This document shows, in pieces, positions 8,181-16,908 of a stretch of DNA of 64,000 nucleotides. The DNA lies in contig JAFRIR010000021.1 of NCBI GenBank assembly GCA_017432685.1, positions 1-64,000 on the forward strand. The letters are read 5' to 3'. The position numbers were made by a program, and so were the translations under genes. Under the pieces are notes generated by a model. The model worked only from the letters and a program-made list of their open reading frames with translations. It made no database searches and was not told the origin of the DNA. The number at the start of each line of letters is the position of its first letter. Position 1 is the first letter of the stretch. The DNA comes from Flexilinea sp. Lineage in GTDB: Bacteria > Chloroflexota > Anaerolineae > Anaerolineales > Anaerolineaceae.

Positions 8181-8780
8181 ATGACGAAAATTGAAGAACT
8201 GAAACAGGAGATCGTTGACAAGTCCTTGCAGGCGTTTCTCGCCGGGCTGTTTGCCGGAACCAGCGGCAACATGAGCGCCTATATTCCGGAAGAGGATATC
8301 ATGCTTATCACTCCGACCAGTGTGCGTTACGAGACTATGAAAGCCGTGCAAATCGTAGAAATGCGGCTTGACGGAACTGTCCTCTCTGACGGGAAGCCCA
8401 GCTCTGAGTGGCATCTCCACGCGGAGATGTACAAAGCTCATCCGAATATCCGGGCGGTCTTCCATACTCACAGCCCCTATGGGACTGCCTTCGCGGTTAA
8501 CCACATGTCAATTCCCGCAACCCTGATCGAGGCTTATTTCTTCCTTGGTGGTGAAGTTCCCTGTGCAGATTATGCCACGCCGGGCACAGCGGAAGTCGGT
8601 ATCGGCGCAGCGAAAACCATCGGGGATAAGGGCGGCGTTCTGCTTGCCAACCATGGCGTGGTAGCCGTCGGGAAGGATCTTGCAGAGGCTTATCTTCGCG
8701 CTGAATATATTGAAGATGCCGCAAAGATCTATACCTTCGCCAGACAAATCGGCACACCGGTGGAGTTGAAACAACTGTAA
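8181..8780 (+). CDS. Class II aldolase, FucA/AraD family (probable 5-deoxyribulose/methylthioribulose-1-phosphate aldolase)
   Basis: This 199-residue zinc aldolase has the family's usual length. The phosphate-binding GTSGNMS segment is near residue 28. The proton donor Glu is in SSEWHLH (about residue 75). The zinc ligands are in HTHSPYG (about residues 94-96) and the third His in ANHGVVA (about 155). Family members split ketose 1-phosphates into DHAP and an aldehyde. With the upstream MtnA-like isomerase and deaminase, the likely products are DHAP plus acetaldehyde (from 5-deoxyribulose 1-P) or methylthioacetaldehyde. L-fuculose-1-phosphate remains possible, but no other fucose genes are nearby. 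The start has a GAAGAGG site 5 bp upstream. Confidence 0.82.
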   Translation: MTKIEELKQEIVDKSLQAFLAGLFAGTSGNMSAYIPEEDIMLITPTSVRYETMKAVQIVEMRLDGTVLSDGKPSSEWHLHAEMYKAHPNIRAVFHTHSPYGTAFAVNHMSIPATLIEAYFFLGGEVPCADYATPGTAEVGIGAAKTIGDKGGVLLANHGVVAVGKDLAEAYLRAEYIEDAAKIYTFARQIGTPVELKQL

Positions 8781-8789
8781 CGAAAATTA

Positions 8790-8817
8790 GAAATGAGAAA
8801 TTAGAAATTAGAAATGG
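8790..8817. repeat. Heptamer tandem repeat (GAAATTA)x4, imperfect
   Basis: The units GAAATGA, GAAATTA, GAAATTA and GAAATGG follow each other in exact 7-bp register, just after the aldolase stop codon. The sequence differs from the AAATAAG family but the period is the same. Confidence 0.75.
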
Positions 8818-8824
8818 GATAATT

Positions 8825-8891
8825 GAATACGCGGAGACTGGATTGCTGTTGTTGCAAAATCAATACAGTGGTCCAATCTCCGCGTATTTTG
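8825..8891. terminator. Bidirectional terminator between aldolase and phosphorylase genes
   Basis: A 17-bp arm AATACGCGGAGACTGGA pairs with TCCAATCTCCGCGTATT (one mismatch) around a 29-nt loop, with a TTTT tail on the plus strand. It lies between two convergent genes. Confidence 0.7.
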
Positions 8892-8894
8892 TGC

Positions 8895-9746
8895 TTATAG
8901 ATTCGGAAGAATCTCTTTGAGAATCGTGATGATCTTGGGGCCGATGGTCTTGGCAGCTTCCATCACTTCCTCGTGATTGGTCTGCACCTCACCGTTGTCG
9001 CTGTTTTTGTTAGTAATACCGGAAAAACCGAGAACACGCATACCGCAGTGACGAGCGATGATCACTTCCGGCACTGTGGACATACCCACCGCATCAACGC
9101 CCCATGATCGCAGCATTCTGACTTCAGCAGGGGTCTCAAAAGAAGGCCCGCTGAGCCAGACATAGATTCCCTCTTTCAGGTCGATGTTATGTTTGACTGC
9201 AGCAGCTTTTGCCATCCTGCCGTACTCACGGTCATATGCCTGAGACATATCCGGGAACCGGGTACCGAATTCTTCCATGTTCGGACCGCAGAGCGGGTTG
9301 TTGCCTGCCATCCCGGCCAGTGCGATATGATCCGTGATTAGCATGACGTCCCCGGGGTGGAAGAAAACGTTCACACCACCGGCGGCATTGGTTACGACAA
9401 GTGTTTTTACACCCAAAATCTTCATAACACGTACAGCAAAGGTGACTTCATGCAAGGAGTAACCTTCATAAAAATGGGTTCGTCCCTGCTGAACGATGAC
9501 ATTCCGCCCGCCAAGCTTCCCAATCACCAGCTGTCCTTTATGACCGAAAACCGTGGAAACCGGCCAGCCGGAAATATCTCTATATTTGATCACAACAGGA
9601 GCTTCACCGGGTTTGGCGCCTTCCACTTCATCAGCCAGTGGGCCAAGCCCTGACCCCAGCACCAGCCCGATTTCCGGTGTGATCGAAATTTTACTTTTGA
9701 TCTCATTTGCAGCATCCTGATACTCAGCAAAAGAATACGTACGCAT
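8895..9746 (-). CDS. Purine nucleoside phosphorylase (PunA/MtnP family)
   Basis: This 283-residue trimeric-type phosphorylase cleaves a purine nucleoside with phosphate to the base and a ribose 1-phosphate. Visible are the phosphate loop VLGSGLGPLAD near residue 30, GRTHFYEGY near 90, TNAAGG near 120, LSGPSFETPAE near 205, and GMSTVPEVIIARH near 228. The Asn of GITNKNSDN favours 6-oxopurines (inosine/guanosine type). That fits a pathway in which the neighbouring deaminase first makes inosine-type nucleosides. It is convergent to the aldolase gene, with only a shared terminator between. The start carries a strong AAGGAGAAGG site. Confidence 0.88.
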   Translation of the reverse strand: MRTYSFAEYQDAANEIKSKISITPEIGLVLGSGLGPLADEVEGAKPGEAPVVIKYRDISGWPVSTVFGHKGQLVIGKLGGRNVIVQQGRTHFYEGYSLHEVTFAVRVMKILGVKTLVVTNAAGGVNVFFHPGDVMLITDHIALAGMAGNNPLCGPNMEEFGTRFPDMSQAYDREYGRMAKAAAVKHNIDLKEGIYVWLSGPSFETPAEVRMLRSWGVDAVGMSTVPEVIIARHCGMRVLGFSGITNKNSDNGEVQTNHEEVMEAAKTIGPKIITILKEILPNL

Positions 9747-9850
9747 TACCTTCTCCTTGATGTAGTAAACTGACCTGAATTTAATTATACCTGATGATTG
9801 TCATAGTCAGGAACAAATCAGCATTTAAAATCCACTATTTTTTCCTCAAA

Positions 9851-9880
9851 TGTGACGCTTTCAATGCGTAATGTTATAAT
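9851..9880 (+). promoter_or_regulatory. Candidate promoter of the proline-rich surface protein gene
   Basis: TATAAT lies at 9875-9880 with TGTGAC at 9851-9856 (18-bp spacing). The -35 match is only partial. AAGGA precedes the ATG at 9906. Confidence 0.45.
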
Positions 9881-9905
9881 TAGCTGCAGATAAGGACGGT
9901 ATGAA

Positions 9906-11369
9906 ATGAACAATATGAATCCGAATTTCAATAATCAGCGCAATCCCGGCCAGTGGCAGCCTCCGGCTCCGCAGCGTCCGAATCAGAATTTTCCCCAATA
10001 CCATCCAAACTATCAGCAGCCTTCCCAACTTCCGCAGCCGCCCTCTCAGCCAAATCTACCGCTGACGGGAAAACAGCCGCCAAAAGACGAAAAACCCAAA
10101 AAAGAGAAAAAACAGCGTGCAATTCCGTTTTCTGAACTGTTTTCCCGCATATTTGTCGGTGCGCTGACACTGTTCATTGTCATTTACATGGGGTGGCTTT
10201 ACGCACCGCAAATCCGCAATTCAATGACCTTCTGGCCAACAAATACACCGACACCTGTCACACCCACACCCACAATTCCCGCAACAGCGACAGTAACGCC
10301 ACTGGCTACAAATACGCCGACACCCTCTCCCACACCGACACCAGGACCGATTTCAACTTATTGGATCGCCAGCGGCAATTCTCTCGATCCGGAAGTTCCC
10401 AACGCGCCGGAAGGTTTGGTGATCCTTTCCGCAAAAAACAGCGCAGAGGTGAATCCCTCACTGGACAGCATCTACTGGACCAGTTCAAGTCAAATTGTCC
10501 AGGACCTTGGCAGACTGACATCGAATTATGACAGTGAATGGTTCGCCACCGTGAACAATGGATCCATCCGTTATTACATGGATCAGCCGCTTAAAGAGGG
10601 GCTATACGAAATTTATGTAATGGACACTTATTACAGTTCCGGCGGTAATCTTGATTTTCTGGTTCAGGTCGGCAGCCAGCCGCTGACACCCATGACAGGC
10701 ACTTCGTCCGTCACCTTTATGACCAGTCAATATGACCCGCGTCAAAATTACGACACATGGCGCAGTTTGGGAATTTACTATATACCACAATCCCGGGATG
10801 TGTTGAACGTCTCCACCTCCTGGGGTTTTCGTGATGAATACAGCTATGTCGCTGCCGACAGGATCATGATCGTCCCGCGGAAGATAACGGATCTCGGTTT
10901 GCTCAATGCACTTCCGGCGTCAACAGGGACACGGTATATCATGGATGATACCCAGGCTTCCATCAGCGCGGGGAACAGCCAATTCAAAGAAACTGTCAGC
11001 ACAGCCTGGGACGATTCTTATCAGCTGATTATCAACCCGAAACAGAAATGCACCATTGAATATAACTCTCTCGAGCCCTGGCCGATTGGCTCCTACAGCA
11101 TTTATCTCTTTATTCCGGAAAGCAAAGGCGGACTGGACGCTGAAATTCAGGTGAAAACAGATAACACGATTTTGGAGACCGTCGCAGGGTCTGAGACAGT
11201 ACAGATGCACATTCCTGCCGGAGGAAGCTGGGTATTGATCGGACAGTATAACACCGACCGTTACTATGAACGCCCGGTCAAATTCAAGGTAACGATTACC
11301 GTCCCGGAAGGTCAGCAGGGTGAATACCCGATAGATGCTATAGCTTTTGTCCGAGATCCCTTTAACTAA
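9906..11369 (+). CDS. Membrane-anchored surface protein with Pro/Gln-rich tail and Thr-Pro linker
   Basis: I do not recognise a specific family. The 487-residue protein has a cytoplasmic Pro/Gln/Asn-rich segment (residues 1-75, ending in a Lys-rich stretch) and one membrane helix at about 80-100. A Thr-Pro-rich spacer follows at about 108-150, then an extracellular beta-rich region to the end. In that region two similar halves each contain a Y-x-I-x-V/F repeat (EGLYEIYVMDTYY and IGSYSIYLFIPES), which suggests duplicated golvesin/carbohydrate-binding-like sandwich domains. A cell-surface binding role is inferred. The gene is monocistronic, with its own -10 box and a strong terminator. Confidence 0.7.
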   Translation: MNNMNPNFNNQRNPGQWQPPAPQRPNQNFPQYHPNYQQPSQLPQPPSQPNLPLTGKQPPKDEKPKKEKKQRAIPFSELFSRIFVGALTLFIVIYMGWLYAPQIRNSMTFWPTNTPTPVTPTPTIPATATVTPLATNTPTPSPTPTPGPISTYWIASGNSLDPEVPNAPEGLVILSAKNSAEVNPSLDSIYWTSSSQIVQDLGRLTSNYDSEWFATVNNGSIRYYMDQPLKEGLYEIYVMDTYYSSGGNLDFLVQVGSQPLTPMTGTSSVTFMTSQYDPRQNYDTWRSLGIYYIPQSRDVLNVSTSWGFRDEYSYVAADRIMIVPRKITDLGLLNALPASTGTRYIMDDTQASISAGNSQFKETVSTAWDDSYQLIINPKQKCTIEYNSLEPWPIGSYSIYLFIPESKGGLDAEIQVKTDNTILETVAGSETVQMHIPAGGSWVLIGQYNTDRYYERPVKFKVTITVPEGQQGEYPIDAIAFVRDPFN

Positions 11370-11414
11370 AACAAAATGTTCGATGTGAAATGTTACAGTT
11401 GTTAAGTTATAGGT

Positions 11415-11451
11415 AAAAAAATACCCGTCATTATTTTGGCGGGTATTTTTT
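11415..11451. terminator. Bidirectional terminator between surface protein gene and larA
   Basis: The arms AAAAATACCCG and CGGGTATTTTT, extended by T-G, C-G and A-T pairs, flank a short loop. Runs of A and T on the two sides allow function on both strands between convergent genes. Confidence 0.85.
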
Positions 11452-11470
11452 ACTATTTTCATTTTACATT

Positions 11471-12718
11471 CTACTTTTCCGGTACGGGCAGTGTCGAGCC
11501 GCCGTAGGGCATAAGCAGGACAGAGGCGTTCCCGCCGTACTGTTTCAGCAGGTCATTGATAGTTTTTTGCAGGTCAGCCACGTAATTAAAATGTAATTTC
11601 TCCACAAAATCCTGCTGTAATTCGGTGTAAAGATAAATTTTTGCCCGCTTCATAACCATAGCAATGGCAGCGGCTTTGTGACCGCCAAGGACAAACTCCC
11701 GTTCGATATGAGGGATCATGTCCAGAGGATTTTCATGATTCAGCATCCAGTCCTCGAAATGCTTTTCACCCAGGCCTTCAATGCCCGAAGCGATCCAGAC
11801 GATGGAACCACCATCACGAATGGCTTTGCCGGCATTGTCAAGCGCCTTCTGAGCCTGATAAAGGTTCATATCCTTCGGGAAACCACCTGCCGAAACGATG
11901 ACGATATCCGCCTTTTTCGGGATCGGAAGGCTGTACATTTTATCCAGCAGCTTGCAGCCGGCACGATGAGCTTCAATCACGTCACCGGCAACACAATGCC
12001 GAATCTGCTTATGCTCATCTAATACGACATTGACGATGAATGCAACGGGGACAAACTCACGGACAGAATCAATGTCCGCACGTACCGGGTTGCCTTCTAT
12101 CTTCCCTGTAGTTGCCGCAGGATCCACCATGCGGCTGTGATTTTTCTGAATCGCTTCCCGGGTGGAAACGCCTGGCATGATAGCTTTCATACCGCCGCTG
12201 TAACCGGCAAAGTAATGGTACTCTATATTCCCCAGACAGACCACTTTATCCGCTTCCGCGACCGGTTTGAAAATGTCGACCGGTGTCCCATTGGCAGTGT
12301 AACCAAGGTGAACCATTTCCCCGTTGGAATCAAGGATCTGATAATTTTCAAAAACCTTTTCGCCGCAGAGCTTTTTCTTTTCCTCGTCGGTATGTCCGCG
12401 GTGACTGCCCAGCGCCAGGACGATCGAAACATCTTCATTCGGTACTCCGGCAGATTTGATCTCTTCCAAAACAGCAGGAAGAACTTTGTAGGATGGCATC
12501 GGACGGCTGATGTCGGAGGTCACGATGACTACCTTCTCTCCAGGTTTCACGATTCGGCTCAAACGCGGAGTTCCGATTGGATTTTCAAGCGCATTTTTTA
12601 TAGTTTTTTGCTCATCCAACGGAATATCCGGAAGATTTGCGTGAAGTACATCCATCACATTGTTATCCGGGATCTCAACTTCAACCTGTTCTTTGCCGAT
12701 CGCAAATATTTGTTTCAT
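11471..12718 (-). CDS. larA: LarA-family nickel-pincer racemase/epimerase (DUF2088)
   Basis: This 415-residue protein matches the lactate racemase LarA family, whose members interconvert 2-hydroxy acid stereoisomers using a Ni-pincer nucleotide bound to a lysine. The catalytic His is in GSHRGHT (about residue 105), a second His lies in EYHYFAGYSGG (about 170), and the pincer-attachment Lys is in GGMKAIMPG. Family members also include malate racemases and sugar-acid epimerases, so the substrate need not be lactate. It is the last gene of a minus-strand catabolic run. Its start overlaps the lacI stop by 4 bp. No larB, larC or larE genes lie in the window; cofactor synthesis must be encoded elsewhere. 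Confidence 0.85.
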   Translation of the reverse strand: MKQIFAIGKEQVEVEIPDNNVMDVLHANLPDIPLDEQKTIKNALENPIGTPRLSRIVKPGEKVVIVTSDISRPMPSYKVLPAVLEEIKSAGVPNEDVSIVLALGSHRGHTDEEKKKLCGEKVFENYQILDSNGEMVHLGYTANGTPVDIFKPVAEADKVVCLGNIEYHYFAGYSGGMKAIMPGVSTREAIQKNHSRMVDPAATTGKIEGNPVRADIDSVREFVPVAFIVNVVLDEHKQIRHCVAGDVIEAHRAGCKLLDKMYSLPIPKKADIVIVSAGGFPKDMNLYQAQKALDNAGKAIRDGGSIVWIASGIEGLGEKHFEDWMLNHENPLDMIPHIEREFVLGGHKAAAIAMVMKRAKIYLYTELQQDFVEKLHFNYVADLQKTINDLLKQYGGNASVLLMPYGGSTLPVPEK

Positions 12719-13704
12719 TTCCGTGTGCTCCTTCTTACCACTAATTTTGGTTCAAGCATAATATGATGCTCGGGAATATCTTTATCCTGAATCTGGCTGA
12801 TAAGCATTTCAGCTGCCAATTTTCCCATTTGATTTCTCGGTTGGGCAACCGTTGTCATCTGTATCTGCGGCAGTCCAGCCAACAGGATATCGTCAAAACC
12901 GATAACACCGACATCCTCAGGAATCTGCTTGTTATTCCCCATTAAATACTGTAAAACACCCAACGCGATCACATCATTCCCGCAGAAAATTCCGTCCACA
13001 TCCGGATATTTGCCATACAACTGTTTCGCCATCGTATATCCGCTGGAAAGAGTGAATCCGCCGTAAAGGATATGATCCGTATCGATTGATTTGCCAAGTT
13101 CCAGCAGTCGGTCACAGTATCCGCTGATCCGGATCCCATTGGACTGACTGTTTTCGGTACCGCCGATAAAAGCAAGGTGACGATAACCACATTCTACAAG
13201 ATGATCCGCAGCGATTCGTCCGCCCTTGTAATTGTCAATTTCTATGTATGATTCATTTTCGCCGGGAATACACGATATCAGAACGCTTGGCATAGACAAA
13301 CGTGAAAGGTCGAGCGGTTCCTTCCCGGCCGGTTTGTAAATGATGCCATCCACCCGCTGATTTTGCAGATGTTCCAGCTGTTTTGCTTCATTTTCCTCAT
13401 TCCAATGGGTATTGCACAAAATCGTCGTATAGCCGTTTTCGGAAGCGTATTCATCCACTGCATAGGCAATGTCAGCAAAAAAGGGATTGGATATATCGGG
13501 CAGCAGCAGGGCAATGGTATTGGTTTTGTTTGTTTTCAGACTGCGCGCGAGAATATTCGGCCTGTAGCCAAGCTCTTCTGCGGCAGCAAGAACCTTATCC
13601 CGGGTGACAGGACTCACACCGCTAAGGTGGTTCAGGGTTCGCGAAACAGTGGCATAAGAAACACCTGTGTATTCCGCTATGTCTTTGATCGTGACTTCAC
13701 CCAT
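12715..13704 (-). CDS. LacI-family transcriptional regulator
   Basis: This 329-residue repressor has an N-terminal LacI helix-turn-helix (TIKDIAEYTGVSYATVSRTL, residues 4-23) and hinge region (LGYRPNILARSLK). A periplasmic-binding-protein-like effector domain follows. It is embedded between the split transketolase and larA, coupled to larA by a 4-bp overlap. A LacI-type palindrome (central AAACGTTT) lies in front of iolG at the head of the run, so it probably controls the whole set. The inducer is unknown; an inositol- or sugar-acid-derived compound is a reasonable guess. Confidence 0.9.
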   Translation of the reverse strand: MGEVTIKDIAEYTGVSYATVSRTLNHLSGVSPVTRDKVLAAAEELGYRPNILARSLKTNKTNTIALLLPDISNPFFADIAYAVDEYASENGYTTILCNTHWNEENEAKQLEHLQNQRVDGIIYKPAGKEPLDLSRLSMPSVLISCIPGENESYIEIDNYKGGRIAADHLVECGYRHLAFIGGTENSQSNGIRISGYCDRLLELGKSIDTDHILYGGFTLSSGYTMAKQLYGKYPDVDGIFCGNDVIALGVLQYLMGNNKQIPEDVGVIGFDDILLAGLPQIQMTTVAQPRNQMGKLAAEMLISQIQDKDIPEHHIMLEPKLVVRRSTRK

Positions 13705-13727
13705 AATCTACATCAATTCCAACTGAT

Positions 13728-13757
13728 TGCAGTGCCCCGTTTTACCGGGACACTGCA
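13728..13757. other. Intra-operon hairpin between transketolase C gene and lacI
   Basis: The arms TGCAGTGCCCCG and CGGGACACTGCA pair with one mismatch around a 6-nt loop. No T-run follows on the minus strand, so it looks like an RNA-processing or stability hairpin rather than a full terminator. Confidence 0.55.
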
Positions 13758-13766
13758 CAATGTTAA

Positions 13767-14729
13767 TTATTTCCGGGCAATTGTCTTTTTGACTTCTTCG
13801 CAAACTTTTTCGGCGGTTAAGCCATATTCTTTTGCCAGAAAGTCCACTGTACCAACCTGACCGAAACGATCACGGATACCGACCATGGAAATGGGAGTCG
13901 GCTGTTTTTCACCAAGCAGTTCTGCAACAGCCGCGCCAAGTCCGCCGACAACGTTCCCATTTTCGGCAGTCACGACAGCGCCGCACTTCTTTGAATATTC
14001 AAGGACGACTGCTTCATCCAGCGGCTTGATACACCACATATCGATCACAGCTGCATCAATACCTTCTTTTGCCAGTTCTTCGGCAGCTTTCAGCGCTTCA
14101 GAAACCATATAACCGGCAGCAATGATAGCGACATCTTTGCCATCACGCAAAACGTTGGCCTTTCCCTGCTCGAAGGTGGAATCTTCTGAGTAAACAGCTA
14201 CACAGTTTTTGCGGCAAATTCGGACATATGTCAGCCCTTTGTTTTCCACCAGCTGCGGCAGAATGGAACCGAGCATGGCGCTGTCAGTGGTATCGATCAC
14301 GGTTGCTTCCGGAACGGCACGATACAGGCAGATATCTTCGAACGGCATATGGGTACCGCCATTATAGGCAGCGTTGATACCTGAATCGGAACCGATGATG
14401 ACGACATTGTTCTTTGCATAAGCAACAGACATGAAAGCCTGGTCGAAGACACGGCGGCCTGCAAAGGAACCGAAGGTGTGAGCGATCGGCTTCATCCCGG
14501 CCGCAGACATGCCGGCCGCGACACCGATCATGTTGGCTTCCTGGATACCGACTTCAACGATCTGGTTCGGGTAGTCTTTATCTAACCCGAAGGTACCGAT
14601 GGAATTCATGAGGTCTGCATCAAGATAGACGACTTTCGGATCGTTTTGGACCATTTTCTTGATCGTAGCGCCGAAAACATTCTTCCCGGCAGCTTTTTCT
14701 TTTTCACCGTTATAAATGCATTTGAACAT
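13767..14729 (-). CDS. Transketolase, C-terminal subunit (split transketolase)
   Basis: This 320-residue protein carries the pyrimidine-binding and C-terminal domains of transketolase. The ThDP-activating Glu is in VEVGIQEANMIG (about residue 55), and a HTFGSFAGRR segment follows near residue 85. It must pair with the upstream N-terminal subunit to form the active ThDP enzyme that transfers two-carbon ketol units. The start at 14729 (MFKCIYNG) is chosen because AGAGG lies 7 bp upstream; the frame extends further upstream but overlaps the previous gene. The gap between the two subunit genes is 10 bp. Split transketolases are common in anaerobes, where some serve dedicated catabolic routes. Confidence 0.9.
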   Translation of the reverse strand: MFKCIYNGEKEKAAGKNVFGATIKKMVQNDPKVVYLDADLMNSIGTFGLDKDYPNQIVEVGIQEANMIGVAAGMSAAGMKPIAHTFGSFAGRRVFDQAFMSVAYAKNNVVIIGSDSGINAAYNGGTHMPFEDICLYRAVPEATVIDTTDSAMLGSILPQLVENKGLTYVRICRKNCVAVYSEDSTFEQGKANVLRDGKDVAIIAAGYMVSEALKAAEELAKEGIDAAVIDMWCIKPLDEAVVLEYSKKCGAVVTAENGNVVGGLGAAVAELLGEKQPTPISMVGIRDRFGQVGTVDFLAKEYGLTAEKVCEEVKKTIARK

Positions 14730-14739
14730 CTGGCACCTC

Positions 14740-15558
14740 TTATTCCATTTCAGCCTTGAGCTCTGCGATATAACCATCAGCTTCATCACCAACATTCAGG
14801 TGGTGATTCAGCTTTGTATCTTCAATCGCTTTGACACCCGCACCCTTGACAGTGTCAAGAATGATCATTGCAGGTTTGTCACCCTGATTCGCTTTGGCAT
14901 CATTGACTGCTTCAACGATTTTGTCCGGATCAGATCCGTCAATGCGGAGTGTATACCAGCCAAAAGCCTTGAATTTTTCGTCAACAGGTTCAATGCTGCA
15001 AATTTCGGAAGTATATCCATCCAGCTGGCGTTTGTTATTGTCAAGGAAGGCAATGAAATTATTCAGTTTGTGCTGAGGAGCAAACAAAGCCATTTCCCAA
15101 ACCTGGCCTTCCTGGCTTTCACCATCACCAAGGATCAGGTAAACACGGCAATCTTTGTTCTGAGCTTTCAGACCCAATGCCAAACCGGCAGCAGTGGAAG
15201 CGCCCTGTCCCAGAGAACCGGTCGTCATATCGATCCCGGGAGTGAGGTTCTTGTCACAATGGCTCGGCAGGTGAGTACCATTGGCATTCAGCGTTTTGAG
15301 CATTTCCATGGGGAAATATCCCATGATGGCCAGTGTCGCGTAAAGCGCCGGACCGGCATGACCCTTGGACATGACCAAACGATCCCGATCTTCCCACTGG
15401 GGATTTTTCGGGTCAAATTTCATGATTTCGCCGTAAAGCGCGGCCAGACAATCCGTAATGGAAAGAGCTCCGCCGATATGACCGAAACCACGGGCTTTGA
15501 ACTCTTCCAATTGCGCAATGCGGATCTCTGTTGCCAATTTCTTTAATCGAGATTGCAT
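14740..15558 (-). CDS. Transketolase, N-terminal subunit (split transketolase)
   Basis: This 272-residue protein holds the ThDP/metal-binding half. HIGGALSITDCLAALYG lies near residue 26, SKGHAGPALYATLA near 65, the TGSLGQG loop near 110, and the GDGESQEGQVWE...LDNN thiamine motif near residues 145-173. It precedes the C-terminal half by 10 bp. Upstream, towards pgk, is a 103-bp gap with a perfect hairpin. In this operon the enzyme may act on a ketose from the iol-like steps rather than in the ordinary pentose phosphate pathway; that is inference from context. Confidence 0.9.
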   Translation of the reverse strand: MQSRLKKLATEIRIAQLEEFKARGFGHIGGALSITDCLAALYGEIMKFDPKNPQWEDRDRLVMSKGHAGPALYATLAIMGYFPMEMLKTLNANGTHLPSHCDKNLTPGIDMTTGSLGQGASTAAGLALGLKAQNKDCRVYLILGDGESQEGQVWEMALFAPQHKLNNFIAFLDNNKRQLDGYTSEICSIEPVDEKFKAFGWYTLRIDGSDPDKIVEAVNDAKANQGDKPAMIILDTVKGAGVKAIEDTKLNHHLNVGDEADGYIAELKAEME

Positions 15559-15605
15559 TTTTCTTTTCCTTTCGGCAAACTTTTCTGTTCACCTCTTAAC
15601 TGACT

Positions 15606-15635
15606 GATTGCATTGCTGTTCGAAGCAATGCAATC
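15606..15635. other. Perfect intra-operon hairpin between pgk and transketolase N gene
   Basis: The arms GATTGCATTGCT and AGCAATGCAATC are perfectly complementary over 12 bp around a 6-nt loop. No clear T-run lies on the minus strand, so a processing or stability role is more likely than termination. Confidence 0.6.
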
Positions 15636-15661
15636 GTCATTTTTATACAAAATTCTTCCTT

Positions 15662-16906
15662 CTATTTGCCCTTATCACGTTCGTAGGCTTTTTCCATTGC
15701 CGTGATCAGCGGCATCTTCTTCCCGGACATAAAGCGAACCATAGCGCCGCCACCGGTACAGACATAGCTGATATCGTTGAGATCAATGAACTTCGTTGCG
15801 GAGCTGATGGTATCTCCACCACCGATGACAGAATAAGCAGGGCTTTGCGCGATGGCAGTCCAGACAGCTTTTGTGCCATATTCAAACATCGGGTTTTCAT
15901 AGACACCGGCAGGACCATTCGCAAAAACAGTCTTTGCCTTATCCAGGATCTCTTTGTATGCGGCAACGGTCTTGTGACCGATATCCGGGTAAAGACTGTC
16001 GACCGGCATATCTGCGACATCGATTTCCACCCGTTCACCATCTTTTTCGTAGGCGACATCAACGGGCATAAAGATCTTTCCGGGGAATTCCGCCAGGAAT
16101 TTCTTCGAATCGTCCACAAACCCGAGCAAGTCCTTATCTTTCAGGAACTTCAGCGTCTTCTCACCGATGTTGACACCGGAGGCATAAAGCATCACCAGCC
16201 CCGTGACACCCGTGGTCAGGATGGCGTCCGCGGTTCCGTTTTCCAGAACCGGGCGCATCATTCCATAGGCATCCGAGATCTTGGCGCCGCCCAGCACGAA
16301 GACGCAAGGCTTTTCCGCATTGTGCAGCACGTTGTAGAGCGCTTCATATTCCTTGAAGAGCAACGGACCTGCAGCAGTTGGCAGCAATTCCTGAAATGCA
16401 ACCATGGAAGGCGAATTGCGGTGCGCGGCAGAGAAAGCTTCATTGACATAAAAGTCAAACAGCGGAGCCAGTTTCCTGACTTCCCAGCAGTGAGTGTATT
16501 CTTCAGCTGTCTGTTTGACATCTTTTTCAAATGTCGAGACCTCCTCTGTTAAATAGCGAAGATTCCCCAGTATGACCACTTCACCGGCTTTCAGCGTTTC
16601 CACACGGGCAATCGCCGCGGGACCGCAGACATCATCAATATATTCAACGGGCTGGTTCAGCAGAGAAGAAAGCCGCTCAGCGTGTTCATGCATATCGACC
16701 AGGTTCTGATAATCCAGCGTATCACCCTGATGGGCAATGATCGCAATCGCAGCACCTTTCTCGAGCAATTCTTTGATAACCGGGATCGTTTTCACGATCC
16801 GGTTATCATTCACGATTTTCTTTGTGACGGGATCGACCGGAGAGTTGATGTCCGGGCGGAGAAGAACTTTCTTTCCCCGCAGATCGATCCCCTCAAGGGA
16901 ACGCAT
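15662..16906 (-). CDS. Archaeal-type phosphoglycerate kinase homologue
   Basis: The protein of about 414 residues follows archaeal rather than bacterial PGK patterns (RPDINSPVDP near the N-terminus, AHQG, VNEAFSAAHR, GGAKISD, NGPAGVYE, IGGGDTISSATKF, TGGGA). PGK makes ATP from 1,3-bisphosphoglycerate. Two departures are visible. The Arg that normally follows HxG (HQGRP) is replaced by Asp (HQGDT), and the second Lys of GAKxxDK is Ala (GAKISDAY). Both positions lie in substrate/nucleotide regions, so a different acyl phosphate is possible. ATG 16906 has GGAAG 5 bp upstream; an alternative ATG at 16918 overlaps the gap gene and lacks a ribosome site. Confidence 0.82.
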   Translation of the reverse strand: MRSLEGIDLRGKKVLLRPDINSPVDPVTKKIVNDNRIVKTIPVIKELLEKGAAIAIIAHQGDTLDYQNLVDMHEHAERLSSLLNQPVEYIDDVCGPAAIARVETLKAGEVVILGNLRYLTEEVSTFEKDVKQTAEEYTHCWEVRKLAPLFDFYVNEAFSAAHRNSPSMVAFQELLPTAAGPLLFKEYEALYNVLHNAEKPCVFVLGGAKISDAYGMMRPVLENGTADAILTTGVTGLVMLYASGVNIGEKTLKFLKDKDLLGFVDDSKKFLAEFPGKIFMPVDVAYEKDGERVEIDVADMPVDSLYPDIGHKTVAAYKEILDKAKTVFANGPAGVYENPMFEYGTKAVWTAIAQSPAYSVIGGGDTISSATKFIDLNDISYVCTGGGAMVRFMSGKKMPLITAMEKAYERDKGK

Positions 16907-16908
16907 CT

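Noticed and set aside
13767-15558. 1-deoxyxylulose-5-phosphate synthase split in two
   Set aside because: The two halves match N- and C-terminal transketolase subunits in length and motifs, and lack the domain order of DXS.
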